From Bradyrhizobium amphicarpaeae (GTDB lineage: Bacteria; Pseudomonadota; Alphaproteobacteria; Rhizobiales; Xanthobacteraceae): DNA of 64,000 nucleotides. Shown one piece after another: positions 9,177-17,668 of the stretch. The position numbers and the translations under genes are program-made. The notes beneath the pieces were generated by a model that searched no databases, was not told where the DNA came from, and saw only the letters and a list, made by a program, of their open reading frames with translations. Within the stretch, counting starts at the first letter, position 1. Each line of letters opens with the position of its first letter. Location of the stretch: assembly GCF_002266435.3 (NCBI RefSeq), contig NZ_CP029426.2, positions 2,510,001-2,574,000 of the forward strand. The letters run 5' to 3'.

Positions 9177-9956
9177 TCAAGACCGGTAGCCCGGAAGCTC
9201 GCGGTCTAGCTTGCGCAGCAGCGGCGGCCACACGAGCTTGGTGGCGCGCAGTTCGGCGCGGTCGCGGTTGGCGAGCAGCTCGGTGTTCTTCTCGATCGCG
9301 ATCTCCTCGACCGGGTAGATCGGCGTGCCGAGCGCGCGCGTGCGCACCTGCATCGAGCAGGCGCGCTCGAGGTGGTACATGCGCTCGAAGGCGGAGGCAA
9401 CCGAGCGGCCTACCGTGAGCGTGCCGTGATTGCGCAGCAGCATGTGGTTGTGGTCGCCGAGATCCTTCTGCAGCCGCGGCCGTTCGTCATGGTCGAGCGC
9501 GATGCCTTCATAGTCGTGATAGGCGAGGTCGTGGGTGACGAGCTGGGCGGTCTGGTTCAGCGGCAGCAGGCCTTCCGCGCTGCTCGACACCGCGGTGCCG
9601 TCGAGGGTGTGGAGATGCAGCACGCAGATCGCGTCCTCGCGCACCTCGTGGATCGCCGAATGGATGGTGAAGCCCGCCGGGTTGATGCTGTACTCGCTCT
9701 CGGAGAGCTGGTTGCCGTGCAGGTCGACCTTGACGAGGCTCGACGCCGTGATCTCGTCGAACATCAGCCCGTAGGGGTTGATCAGGAAGTGATGGTCGGG
9801 GCCGGGCACGCGTGCGGAGATGTGGGTGTCGACCAGATCGTCCCAGCCGTACAGCGCGACCAGGCGATAGCAGGCGGCGAGATCGACCCGTTGCTGCCAC
9901 TCGGCCTCCGTCATATCAGACGGTACTTCCTTCAGGCGCGCTTCCGCTGGCGACAT
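9177..9956 (-). CDS. Class II aldolase/adducin family protein
   Basis: A 259-residue cytosolic protein of the zinc-dependent class II aldolase/adducin fold. The metal-binding histidines are visible as HLH (H114, H116) and in RNHGT (H177). A GGAGA ribosome site precedes the ATG at 9954-9956. The family includes fuculose- and ribulose-phosphate aldolases and epimerases, but this lineage (VALYGWDDLVDTHISARVPG) usually lacks a known substrate and is often called only class II aldolase. No sugar-catabolic genes are adjacent, so the reaction cannot be named. Confidence 0.85.
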   Translation of the reverse strand: MSPAEARLKEVPSDMTEAEWQQRVDLAACYRLVALYGWDDLVDTHISARVPGPDHHFLINPYGLMFDEITASSLVKVDLHGNQLSESEYSINPAGFTIHSAIHEVREDAICVLHLHTLDGTAVSSSAEGLLPLNQTAQLVTHDLAYHDYEGIALDHDERPRLQKDLGDHNHMLLRNHGTLTVGRSVASAFERMYHLERACSMQVRTRALGTPIYPVEEIAIEKNTELLANRDRAELRATKLVWPPLLRKLDRELPGYRS

Positions 9957-10046
9957 GGCTGGTCTCTCCGAACATCGTTGTTGCGGGGAGGGAGCGTAAA
10001 CTTGGTGGAAGCTGGCGGCAAGGCGCGCGGAGCGTAGCTGTCGCGC

Positions 10047-10123
10047 GTAGCCCGCATGAGCGAAGCGACATGCGGGACTGCTCTGCGAGGAACCCCGGAT
10101 GTCGCTTCGCGCATCCGGGCTAC
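10047..10123. repeat. Palindromic intergenic repeat, family B
   Basis: A 77-bp inverted repeat starting GTAGCCCGCATGAGCGAAG and ending in the matching CTTCGCGCATCCGGGCTAC; both arms also contain a short internal hairpin around GCGAAGCGACAT. It lies between two minus-strand genes (GT39-like upstream of it in genome order, aldolase downstream). The type is distinct from family A. Confidence 0.75.
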
Positions 10124-10140
10124 GGTTTCGGAGAAGGTTA

Positions 10141-11790
10141 TTACGGCGCCGGGATCGACAGCAGGCTGGAAATGCTGCGGCCGCGGATGTCGTAGACGCG
10201 GGCGAACACCACGTCGTCGCGCTTGATCTCGACCATCACGGGCGCGGTGAGGCCCTTGCAGTAGAACTCGCCGAGTGTCATCGCGAAATCGGCCGCATTG
10301 GAATCCCAGCCGATGGTGAAGTCGGGCCCGAGCGCGACCTGAGCGGGGCGCTGCGGTCCGCACACCGCGACCTTCCATTTACGGCCGGCCGGCGGCACTT
10401 CCTGGCGCTCGACCAACTGCTCGCGCAATTCGTCGGAGGCCTGCTTCAGCGCCAGACCCCAATAGTCCAGCATGAAGCGGTCGTCGGCGCCGCGCACTGT
10501 ACCGGCGATGTGATTGAAGTGGGTGTATTGATAGGGGTGCAGCCGGATCATCTCGGACAGCGACAAAGCAAGACCGAAGCAGAAGGTCGCGAGCACGACC
10601 GGCTGCCAGGTGCGGTGATTGGCGCGCAGACGCTCCATGAGCCAGGCCAATGCGACGCCGCCGAGCACCGCCATCGGCGGGATCACGAACACGAAATGGC
10701 GGATGCCGTTGTACAGCGCCGGCCGCTTCACCATTGCGATCGCCAGCGGCAGGGTCGCTGCCAGCGTCAGCATCAGCATGATGGTCTTGCGGCGTGCCGG
10801 AACCTCGCGGCGCGGCAGCATGGCGAAAGTGCTGAACACGGCGCCGCCCATCAGCACCAGCATGACCTCGGGCAGCTGCAGCGCGAACAGCGTCGGCAGA
10901 TACGACCAGGGCATGTCGGGCACGGACACGATCGCGCCGTCGAACATCTCTTTCCACGGCTTCTCGAAGAAATGCGAGAAGTAGGTCAGCGCCTCGAAGG
11001 GATTCCTTGGCTCCAGGATCGACCACGGCCAGATCAGGCCCATCACGAGATAGCCGAACACGAGGCCGGGCAGCAGCACATAGACGACATGGGCGAAGCG
11101 GCGGACCGATTCGCGCAGTCCTTCGGTGCGCAGTTCCGCCAGGAACAGCGGGATGAAGCCGAACGCGGCATAGACCAGCGCGAGCCCGCCGAGAATGCGG
11201 CAGCCGATCGAGAGGCCGGCACCAAGGCCGACGATCAGGATCGTGCGCGGCGAGGGCTTGGGATATTCCTCGGCGAGCCGGACCAGGCCAAGCATCAGGA
11301 TGATCATGGCCACCGCGAAGGGCGCGTCCTTCGGATTCATGAACATGTGGCCGTAGAAGATCGGGCACAGCGCGAGCAGCAGCAGCGAGGCAAGCCCGGC
11401 AAGGGGGCCGCCGACGCGGCGGCCGAGCCGCCAGGTCACCGCAAGTCCGATCACGCCGACGATCGCGCCGAGCAGGCGTCGCGTCTCGAACAGCTCGAGC
11501 GGAATGATCTTGTGCAGGAGGGCCGCGACCATGTCGAAGCCGCCGCCATACATGTAGAGATTGGCGAAGGAGAGCGCGGCGGTGTCCCTGAAGCCGGAAC
11601 CGAACATGCGCAGCAGCAGATCGGCATATTCGGCGTGGGTGTAGTCGTCCCAGCCGAGGCCGTAGTCGCGGAAGGTCAGGCCTGCAACGATGGCGACCGC
11701 AGCCAGCACCAGCATGGCGAGATCGTCGCAGGTCCGCTCGACCGAGCGCCGTTGAGGCGTGTCGATCGCCGAAGTCGTGATGGATGTCAT
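10141..11790 (-). CDS. GT39/PMT-like polytopic glycosyltransferase
   Basis: A 549-residue inner-membrane protein with about 11-12 hydrophobic helices. The first periplasmic loop contains YGLGWDDYTHAEY with D48/D49, the acidic pair typical of GT-C enzymes of the dolichyl/undecaprenyl-phosphate-mannose (GT39) and ArnT type. FYGHMFMNPKDAPFA near residue 145-160 is the second GT-C loop motif, and HFVFVIPPMAVLGG is a late helix. The C-terminal 130 residues are hydrophilic and probably periplasmic. It would transfer a sugar from a polyprenyl carrier to a lipid or protein; donor and acceptor are unknown. It stands alone. Confidence 0.8.
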   Translation of the reverse strand: MTSITTSAIDTPQRRSVERTCDDLAMLVLAAVAIVAGLTFRDYGLGWDDYTHAEYADLLLRMFGSGFRDTAALSFANLYMYGGGFDMVAALLHKIIPLELFETRRLLGAIVGVIGLAVTWRLGRRVGGPLAGLASLLLLALCPIFYGHMFMNPKDAPFAVAMIILMLGLVRLAEEYPKPSPRTILIVGLGAGLSIGCRILGGLALVYAAFGFIPLFLAELRTEGLRESVRRFAHVVYVLLPGLVFGYLVMGLIWPWSILEPRNPFEALTYFSHFFEKPWKEMFDGAIVSVPDMPWSYLPTLFALQLPEVMLVLMGGAVFSTFAMLPRREVPARRKTIMLMLTLAATLPLAIAMVKRPALYNGIRHFVFVIPPMAVLGGVALAWLMERLRANHRTWQPVVLATFCFGLALSLSEMIRLHPYQYTHFNHIAGTVRGADDRFMLDYWGLALKQASDELREQLVERQEVPPAGRKWKVAVCGPQRPAQVALGPDFTIGWDSNAADFAMTLGEFYCKGLTAPVMVEIKRDDVVFARVYDIRGRSISSLLSIPAP

Positions 11791-12098
11791 GGCTATCGGT
11801 GCCCCGGAATCCCCTCTTGGCCCGGCTGGTGCGCGCGGGCCTGCTCCCCGGACTCCCTATAGCGCAGTTCCATTACCAAGTAATTGGGCATTATAGATAA
11901 ATTCCTGATGCGACGCAGCAATTCCGGATATTGACAGCAGCCTAGCAGTAGCGAGCCGTAGCTGAAGGGAATGTGAATAAGTCCCTGATTTCCTTCCCTT
12001 TAGGAACGCCGCCTGCAATTCGCCGTTGGCGTGGAACATCGTATGACGGTATCGTGCGTGACGGGTCGTGTGTGGATGCGCGGCCGGGGGTGAGTTCG
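11791..12098. other. Gene-free divergent intergenic region
   Basis: A 308-bp region between two divergent genes. It is noticeably more AT-rich around 11870-12000 than its flanks (runs such as ATTATAGATAAATTCC), which fits promoters for both genes. I see no conserved reading frame, no hairpin and no recognised operator. Confidence 0.4.
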
Positions 12099-12965
12099 AT
12101 GACCTTGGCATTGTTGATCGCGGGGATTTTCGCCATCGTGGCGGGCCTCCTTTCGATCCTGTTCGGCTTCTCCGTCAGGGAGTTCAGCCTCGGCAGCCCC
12201 CTGATAGTCTCGGGCACGATCGCCGTCTGCTCCGGGATGTTACTGGCCGGCCTCTATGTCGTGGCCATGGAGCTGAAGGGTATCGCGCGCCGGCTGGCCG
12301 GTGCACCGTCCGAGGTTCGGGTCAGGCCCGTGCTGCCGGGCCTCGCCGCATCCGGGCCGGCCGTTGCCGTGCCGGGTGCTGCTGCGCCCGAGCCGATGCC
12401 CGCCGCGGCCGCAGGGATGGAGGGAAGGATCGAGCCGCCAACCCCCGCCGCGGGCCCGCCGCCGTGGCAGAGCGAAGCTGCCGCGCGCGAGCGTCCGCGT
12501 GTCGAGACGCCGCCGGAGCTGGAAGCGCCGCCGCCGGAAGCTCCGCGCCGCCGCAACCTGATGTTTGCCTCGACCTCACGCAAGGAGCGCGAGCGCGCGG
12601 AGGCAAAGACCACCGACGGCGCGCCGCCACCTCATGCGGAGCCCGGTGAGGCCGCGGATAGTCCGCCGGCAAGCTTTGACGATGCCTGGCCGAAGCCGGA
12701 CCGCATGCGCCCGCCGGAGCCGCCGGCCGCCGCGCGCCGGCCCCCGCCGCGTTCTCCCTCGACCTTTGCGGAGACAGCTCCGCCTGCACCCGAACCGCCG
12801 CCACCTGTCGAGCAACCGCCCGTCACCGTGCTCAAATCCGGAATCGTCGACGGCATGGCCTATTCGCTCTACTCCGACGGCTCGATCGAAGCGCAGATGC
12901 CGGAGGGCATGATGCGCTTTGCCTCGATCGACGAGTTGCGCGCCCATCTCGACCAGCGGCCCTGA
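12099..12965 (+). CDS. Proline-rich membrane-anchored hypothetical protein
   Basis: A 288-residue protein of unknown function. I chose the ATG at 12099 because it starts directly with a transmembrane segment (MTLALLIAGIFAIVAGLLSILFG); a second helix follows at about 35-55 (PLIVSGTIAVCSGMLLAGLYVVAMEL). Residues 75-250 are a long Pro/Ala/Arg-rich disordered stretch (PPPEAPRRR, PPPRSPSTFAET, PAPEPPPPVEQPPV). The last 45 residues form a small ordered domain (VDGMAYSLYSDGSIEAQMPEG then FASIDELRAHLDQR), a layout shared with several rhizobial inner-membrane proteins in which the tail sits in the cytosol. Strong third-position GC bias supports coding. Confidence 0.7.
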   Translation: MTLALLIAGIFAIVAGLLSILFGFSVREFSLGSPLIVSGTIAVCSGMLLAGLYVVAMELKGIARRLAGAPSEVRVRPVLPGLAASGPAVAVPGAAAPEPMPAAAAGMEGRIEPPTPAAGPPPWQSEAAARERPRVETPPELEAPPPEAPRRRNLMFASTSRKERERAEAKTTDGAPPPHAEPGEAADSPPASFDDAWPKPDRMRPPEPPAAARRPPPRSPSTFAETAPPAPEPPPPVEQPPVTVLKSGIVDGMAYSLYSDGSIEAQMPEGMMRFASIDELRAHLDQRP

Positions 12966-13022
12966 GCTCCGCTGCGCGGCAGTCAAGCGTCGTCGGTCGT
13001 CTTGTTTCGGCCGAACGTATTG

Positions 13023-13051
13023 TTGACAGGGAATAGTTCGCGTCGTCTATC
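13023..13051 (+). promoter_or_regulatory. Candidate sigma-70 promoter of mucR-like gene
   Basis: TTGACA at 13023-13028, a 17-bp spacer and TCTATC at 13046-13051 lie 33 bp before the mucR-like start codon. The -35 box is perfect; the -10 is weak. Confidence 0.5.
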
Positions 13052-13083
13052 CCGTGAGGCGCAAGTGCAGAGAGGGCGGGCTC

Positions 13084-13503
13084 ATGTCGGATGCCGGGGC
13101 TAAGAATTTCATCGAGCTGACGGCGAGCATCGTATCGGCCTATCTCAGCAACAATCCGACGCCGTCTGCGGAGATTCCGAACCTGATCAGCCAAGTGCAC
13201 GGCGCCCTGGTGCGGGTGTCGTCAGGACGCACCGAGACCGCGCCGCTCGAGCCGGCCAAGCCGGCGGTCCCGCTGAAGAAGTCGATCGCGCCCGATTATC
13301 TGGTCTGCCTGGAAGACGGCAAGCGCTTCAAGTCGCTGAAGCGCCATCTGCGCACGCAGTACAACATGACGCCGGAGCAATACCGCGAGAAATGGGGTCT
13401 GCCGGCCGACTATCCCATGGTCGCGCCGAACTATGCGGTGGCGCGCTCGCAATTGGCCAAGCAGATGGGTTTGGGCCAGCAGCAGCGGAAGAAGGGAAAA
13501 TAG
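13084..13503 (+). CDS. MucR/Ros family transcriptional regulator
   Basis: A 139-residue MucR/Ros protein; the start at 13084 (MSDAGAKNF) gives the standard length. The N-terminal helical region (ELTASIVSAYLSNN) matches the oligomerisation part of MucR. The C-terminal DNA-binding domain reads YLVCLEDGKRFKSLKRHL then TQYNMTPEQYREKWGLP. The zinc-finger ligand pattern is C75-x2-D78-x9-H88-x3-Q92, where classical Ros has C-x2-C-x9-H-x3-H, so two of four ligands are replaced. Family members regulate exopolysaccharide, motility and the cell cycle, binding AT-rich DNA in H-NS-like fashion. Rhizobial paralogues with replaced ligands are known to fold without metal. Followed by a family A repeat. Confidence 0.88.
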   Translation: MSDAGAKNFIELTASIVSAYLSNNPTPSAEIPNLISQVHGALVRVSSGRTETAPLEPAKPAVPLKKSIAPDYLVCLEDGKRFKSLKRHLRTQYNMTPEQYREKWGLPADYPMVAPNYAVARSQLAKQMGLGQQQRKKGK

Positions 13504-13520
13504 TCCAGAGCGCGGCCTCG

Positions 13521-13606
13521 TTGGGTGGGTTAGCGCAGTGTAACCCACCAATTCCGTTTCCGCGGCTAGAGAAGCGGTGGGTTACGGCTTCGCCTAACCA
13601 CCCTTC
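13521..13606. repeat. Palindromic intergenic repeat, family A copy 2
   Basis: An 86-bp imperfect palindrome with arms TTGGGTGGGTTAGCG and CGCCTAACCACCCTTCG and an inner TGGTGGGTTACG-like arm. It matches the copy at 8985-9073 in layout and in most arm bases, and again lies between convergent genes (mucR-like and sufE). Confidence 0.75.
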
Positions 13607-13615
13607 GAGTCTCTT

Positions 13616-14044
13616 CTACGACGCTTCCGCGAGCGCCTCTCTCGCATCGGTCTTGATGCGCTCGACCATCGAGCGCAGGCCGTTGGAGCGCTGCGGCGTC
13701 AGATGATCGCGAAAGCCGAACTCGTCGAACACCGCGATCGCGTCGGTATCGAGAATCTCCCGCGGCGTGCGTCCCGAATAGAGCGAGAGCACGATCGCGA
13801 CCAGCCCGCGCACGATATGCGCGTCGCTGTCGCCGCGATATTTCAGGATCGGTGCGCCACCATCGCGGTCGACCAGCTTCTGCAGCCAGACCTGGCTGAC
13901 GCAGCCGTTGACCTTGTTCGCGGCGGAATGCTCGGCCTCCGGCATCGGTTCCAGGGTACGGCCGAGCTCGATGACGTACCGGTAGCGGTCGTCCCACTCG
14001 TCCAGAAGCTCGAAATTGTCCCTGATTTCGTCGATCGTCGTCAT
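13616..14044 (-). CDS. sufE: SufE-family cysteine desulfuration protein
   Basis: A 142-residue cytosolic protein (start at 14042-14044, MTTIDEIRDNF). It accepts persulfide sulfur from SufS on the conserved cysteine of the NKVNGCVSQVWL motif (C48) for Fe-S cluster assembly. Other SufE landmarks: the GRTLEPMPEAEHSAANKV lead-in and the closing SNGLRSMVERI helix. It stands apart from any suf operon, which is common in rhizobia. A 12-residue-earlier start is possible but has no better ribosome site. Confidence 0.92.
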   Translation of the reverse strand: MTTIDEIRDNFELLDEWDDRYRYVIELGRTLEPMPEAEHSAANKVNGCVSQVWLQKLVDRDGGAPILKYRGDSDAHIVRGLVAIVLSLYSGRTPREILDTDAIAVFDEFGFRDHLTPQRSNGLRSMVERIKTDAREALAEAS

Positions 14045-14111
14045 GCTGGCCCGTGTTCCCGTTGGGGCCAATATAAGGATGCGAGGAGATGAAATCGATA
14101 GGGTTTGGGCG

Positions 14112-14546
14112 CTAATTCGCAGCCGAGGGGCCGCGCCATTCCAGCGCGAGGTCGTCTTGGCTCAGGGTGTCGTGCGGCGCTTCGCTCGAGACGGCATTGT
14201 CTTCGCCGGCCATCGCGATCGAGCCGGTATGGTCGGGCGCCTTCTTGTCGTTCTTCTCGTTCCTGTCGTTGCCGATGTGCTCCTTCTTGTCGTTGATGAT
14301 CTGGTAGATCTTGCGCGCGCCATCCTGGGCGCGCTGGCCGATGATGGTCGCGGCCTGTCCGCCGACCTCGCAGGCCGCAGGCTGGCGCTTGCAGAATTGG
14401 GTCATGTCGGAGACGGCCGCGGTCGCAGCCTGAACCGCGTCGGCGGCGCCGATCTGGGGCAGCTTCTCCGATTCGGGCGTCTTGTCCCGGGGCAGGAGCA
14501 CCAGCACCAGCCCGAGCCAGAATGTGATGCGGAGCAGAAAGCGCAT
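14112..14546 (-). CDS. DUF5330 domain protein
   Basis: A 144-residue protein, start at 14544-14546 (MRFLLRITFWLGLVLVLLP). The N-terminus is a single hydrophobic helix acting as signal anchor, followed by a short conserved stretch (DAVQAATAAVSDMTQFCKRQPAACEVGGQA) with two cysteines that could form a disulfide, then a charged low-complexity tail. This matches the alphaproteobacterial DUF5330 family, of unknown function. It is probably anchored in the inner membrane with the bulk in the periplasm. It is divergent from the DivJ-like kinase gene. Confidence 0.72.
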   Translation of the reverse strand: MRFLLRITFWLGLVLVLLPRDKTPESEKLPQIGAADAVQAATAAVSDMTQFCKRQPAACEVGGQAATIIGQRAQDGARKIYQIINDKKEHIGNDRNEKNDKKAPDHTGSIAMAGEDNAVSSEAPHDTLSQDDLALEWRGPSAAN

Positions 14547-14912
14547 CTTGTCGACCTGTACGTTAGATCCCGTCCGCGGCGATGGTCCGCGCGCGTTTCG
14601 ACCTAGCAACTCTCGATAAATCGCAAGTGATTGCCTTGAGCTTAATTCGCGGAAAATTTGCCCAAAATTCTTCGAGATCGACGGTGTCGTAAATTTTCGA
14701 TTGACGCCGGCGCCCGTGATTTTGCCGGCACGCATGTCCACCACTTCGAAACCATGCCGGGATGCGTGAAACCCTGTGTTCACCATCCTCGCCGAAGACG
14801 TCGCCAAATCGTCTAAAAGGCCCCGCGATGTGCCGGCGTCCGGCCGCGCACCGAGCCGCCTTAGCACTCGTTTAAGGTCGCTCTGACACGGTGGCTCAAC
14901 GATAAGGAGGCG
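14547..14912. promoter_or_regulatory. Divergent promoter region with a possible CtrA site
   Basis: This 366-bp region carries no gene. Its left part is AT-rich, with AAAATT repeated at about 14650-14672. At 14861-14876 the sequence TTAG-N7-TTAAG resembles the CtrA consensus TTAA-N7-TTAAC with two mismatches, about 40 bp before the kinase gene. The site is plausible because the downstream gene is DivJ-like, but it is a short motif and unproven. Confidence 0.35.
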
Positions 14913-16817
14913 TTGCGGCACGTCTTCCAAAGACGAGTGAGCCGAAGCGCGAGACCCGTGACAGTTTTGAGTATCATCCGCGATTGTCTCGATGCACTGC
15001 TGCATCCCTCCGCGCGTTACGATGCGCTGATGCGGGCACGTCATCGTGCGTTCATGGCGCCGCGGCTGCTCGGCAGCCTGGCCGCCTTTGCCGCATTCCC
15101 TGTCTATCTCGCCATGCGCGGCGCGCCGAGCGCGGTCGAGGTCGCCGCGTTCGCCTGGCTGATCGCGCCGATCCTGCTGTCCTGGTTCCTGTCGCGCACC
15201 GGCCGCTATGAAGGCGCGCATGTGCTGTCGTCGCTGGCGCTCGCCGGCCTGATCATGGCGGTCGCGGGCAGCACGGGCGGCATCGAATCATTCGCCGCGG
15301 TCTGGCTCGTCGTGGTTCCCCTCGAAGCCGCGCTGTCGGCCTCGCGCCGCGTCGCGGCCTTCGCATCCCTGCTGGCGCTGTCCTGTGCGGGACTCCTGAT
15401 CCTCGCCGGCCAGCTCGGCTGGTTGCCGGTTGCAGACACCAGCGCCGCAGAACGCGGCGTGCTGATGGCGTGCGGCGTCGTCTCGGCGACGCTCTATGCC
15501 GCCGGCCTTGCCTTCGGCGCGGAGTCGCTCGCGCGTACCAGCGTTGCCCTGCTGTCGCGCGAGGAGGAGCGCTATCGCCTGCTCGCCCGCAACATGAGCG
15601 ACGTCGTCTCGCGGCACCGGCGCAACGGTGCGGTGCAATTCATCTCGCCGGCGGCGGAGGCCATGCTCGGCATGCCGGTGGCGCAATTGCTGGGGCATGG
15701 CCTGTTCGACCGCGTCCATGTCGCCGATCGCCCGGCCTATCTCACCGCGCTCTCCGATGCCGCGCGCGGCGACGTGCGCAGCATCGAGTTCCGGCTGCGG
15801 CGTGAGCCTGACGGTTCGGAGCGCGGCCAGGTCGATTTCCTCTGGGTCGAGATGCGCTGCCGCCCGCTCGACCAGGATATCGGCCAGAATCCTCGTAATG
15901 ACGTCACGCGCGACGCCGAGATCGTCGCCGTGATGCGCGACATCACCGACCACAGGCTGTCCGAGCAGGCGCTGGACCAGGCGCGCAGCGCCGCGGAAGC
16001 TGCCGATGCCGCCAAGACGCGCTTCCTCGCCACGATGAGCCACGAGTTGCGCACGCCGTTGAACGCCATCATCGGCTTCTCCGAGATGATCGCGCAGGAG
16101 CAGACTTTGATGCTGGGCGCGGCGCAGCGCCGGGAATACGCCCAGCTCATCAACGATTCCGGCCAGCATCTGTTGTCGGTCGTCAACGGCATCCTGGACA
16201 TGTCCAAGATGGAGTCGGGCAATTTCGAGATCGCGTCCGAGCCGTTCGCGCCGCGCGCCTCGCTGCTGCATTGCTGCAATCTGCTGGCGCTGAAGGCGCG
16301 CGAGAACGGCATCGACCTCATCACCGATGCGCCGCAGGATCTGCCGGTCATGACCGGCGATCCAAGGGCGTTCAAGCAGATCGTGCTCAATCTCGTCGCC
16401 AACGCCATCAAGTTCACCGAGCGCGGCGGTCAGGTTTCGGTGACTGCTTCGGTGTCGGGTTCGCAGCTGACGCTGCGCATCGATGACACCGGCGTCGGCA
16501 TCGCGGCCGACGACCTCAAGCGCATCGGCGCGCCGTTCTTCCAGGCGGGCAAGACCTATCAGCGCCGTCACGAGGGAACCGGCCTCGGACTTTCCATCGT
16601 GAAGAGCCTCGTGGCGTTGCATCTCGGCGAATTGACGGTACAAAGCAGATTAGGAGAGGGCACTGTCGTCATCGTCAGGCTGCCGCTCGTCTACACGCCG
16701 CCGCAAGTCAGGGAGAGCAAGGTCGCGACGCTGACGCCGGCGCTGCGCCACGACCTTCAAGACCAAGCTCGCGACCAGTCTCAGGACCAACCCGCTCTGG
16801 TGAAGAAAAGTGCCTAG
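14913..16817 (+). CDS. DivJ/PleC-like PAS sensor histidine kinase
   Basis: A membrane histidine kinase of up to 634 residues. The N-terminal 200 residues hold about six transmembrane helices, then a PAS domain (about 215-340: YRLLARNMSDVVSRHRRNG, ending in the AVMRDITDHRLSEQ PAC-like segment). The HisKA domain follows with phospho-acceptor H377 in FLATMSHELRTPLNAIIGFSE, then HATPase with N box QIVLNLVANAIKFTE, G1 DDTGVGIA and G2 GTGLGLSIV. The architecture and the GFSEMI-type H-box match DivJ/PleC kinases that phosphorylate DivK and control CtrA. The start is uncertain: the TTG at 14913 has AAGGAGG only 2 nt upstream, and GTG codons at 14937 and 14958 are alternatives. The next gene overlaps its stop. 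Confidence 0.85.
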   Translation: MRHVFQRRVSRSARPVTVLSIIRDCLDALLHPSARYDALMRARHRAFMAPRLLGSLAAFAAFPVYLAMRGAPSAVEVAAFAWLIAPILLSWFLSRTGRYEGAHVLSSLALAGLIMAVAGSTGGIESFAAVWLVVVPLEAALSASRRVAAFASLLALSCAGLLILAGQLGWLPVADTSAAERGVLMACGVVSATLYAAGLAFGAESLARTSVALLSREEERYRLLARNMSDVVSRHRRNGAVQFISPAAEAMLGMPVAQLLGHGLFDRVHVADRPAYLTALSDAARGDVRSIEFRLRREPDGSERGQVDFLWVEMRCRPLDQDIGQNPRNDVTRDAEIVAVMRDITDHRLSEQALDQARSAAEAADAAKTRFLATMSHELRTPLNAIIGFSEMIAQEQTLMLGAAQRREYAQLINDSGQHLLSVVNGILDMSKMESGNFEIASEPFAPRASLLHCCNLLALKARENGIDLITDAPQDLPVMTGDPRAFKQIVLNLVANAIKFTERGGQVSVTASVSGSQLTLRIDDTGVGIAADDLKRIGAPFFQAGKTYQRRHEGTGLGLSIVKSLVALHLGELTVQSRLGEGTVVIVRLPLVYTPPQVRESKVATLTPALRHDLQDQARDQSQDQPALVKKSA

Positions 16818-17514
16818 GAAGTCTGCCAAGGACCAAGCCGCTCCGCGCCGCCGTGGCGCCAAGGCCGCGGTTGTCGATGTCGAGACCGAGCGCAACCTCG
16901 TGATGCGCGTGCTGCTGCACAGCCCCAAGGACACGCTCGCCGGCCTCGTCGCGGTCGCTGCGATCAGCGCGATCGTTGCCAACGCGCTGTTCCTGCAGAC
17001 CGGCCGGCATCCGGCGCCGATGTTCGGCACTGTGATCAATCTTCCGGCGCCGTCCTCCGTGGCGCTGTCGAACCCCTTGCCGCGTCCGCGCCCCGTCGGG
17101 GCCGACACCTCGCCGCTGGAGCCGCGCGCGACGGAGTTCCGCGCCGAGCCCAAGCCTGTGGAGCGAGCCGCCGAGAAGCCGCCGGAGAAACCGGTCGAGG
17201 CGACCGCATCGACGCGCTCGAACGATCCGATGACCAATCTGGTCAAGCAAACGACGTCGACGGCGCCGTCCGCCATGCGTCCGCCGGCGCCGATTCCCAT
17301 GCCGCAGAGCCCGGCCGCACGGCGCATCGCCGGGGTGCAGCGCGCGCTGTCCGAATATGGCTACGGCAATTTGAAGATCACGGGCACGATGAGTGGCGAA
17401 ACCCAGTCCGCGATCCAGAAGTTCGAGCGCGAGCACAGGATGCAGGTGACAGGCCAGCTGTCCGACCGGCTGCTGCGCGAGCTTGGCGCTGCGATCGGCC
17501 ATCCGGTCGAATAG
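16810..17514 (+). CDS. Membrane-anchored peptidoglycan-binding domain protein
   Basis: A 234-residue protein starting at a GTG that overlaps the kinase stop by 8 nt, so it is translationally coupled to it. One transmembrane helix at about 39-57 (LAGLVAVAAISAIVANALF), then about 110 residues of Pro-rich linker, then a C-terminal peptidoglycan-binding-1 domain (RRIAGVQRALSEYGYGNLKITGTMSGETQSAIQKFEREH). The domain probably reaches the cell wall from the inner membrane. Coupling to a DivJ-like kinase suggests a role in polarity or cell-cycle envelope sensing, which is inference. Confidence 0.82.
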   Translation: MPRKSAKDQAAPRRRGAKAAVVDVETERNLVMRVLLHSPKDTLAGLVAVAAISAIVANALFLQTGRHPAPMFGTVINLPAPSSVALSNPLPRPRPVGADTSPLEPRATEFRAEPKPVERAAEKPPEKPVEATASTRSNDPMTNLVKQTTSTAPSAMRPPAPIPMPQSPAARRIAGVQRALSEYGYGNLKITGTMSGETQSAIQKFEREHRMQVTGQLSDRLLRELGAAIGHPVE

Positions 17515-17668
17515 CGCGCATCCGCTGTCATTGACGCCGATCAATTCCCGCCATGCCGCTCCGGCAAGACTGGCCGCGCCCGTGCGCGGGCAATTTGCTC
17601 GGGATCAATGACGGCCGACAGCTTCGGGGAACATGATCGCTCGTCTTCAAGGAAGAAGAGAGGTTGTC

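Noticed and set aside
10099..11862. 587-codon plus-strand frame over the GT39 gene
   Set aside because: Very rich in H, Q, R, D and E with no domain, typical of an antisense shadow of a membrane-protein gene.
3087..13606. CRISPR-like repeats
   Set aside because: The repeats are scattered, self-complementary and not separated by regular spacers; no cas genes are present.
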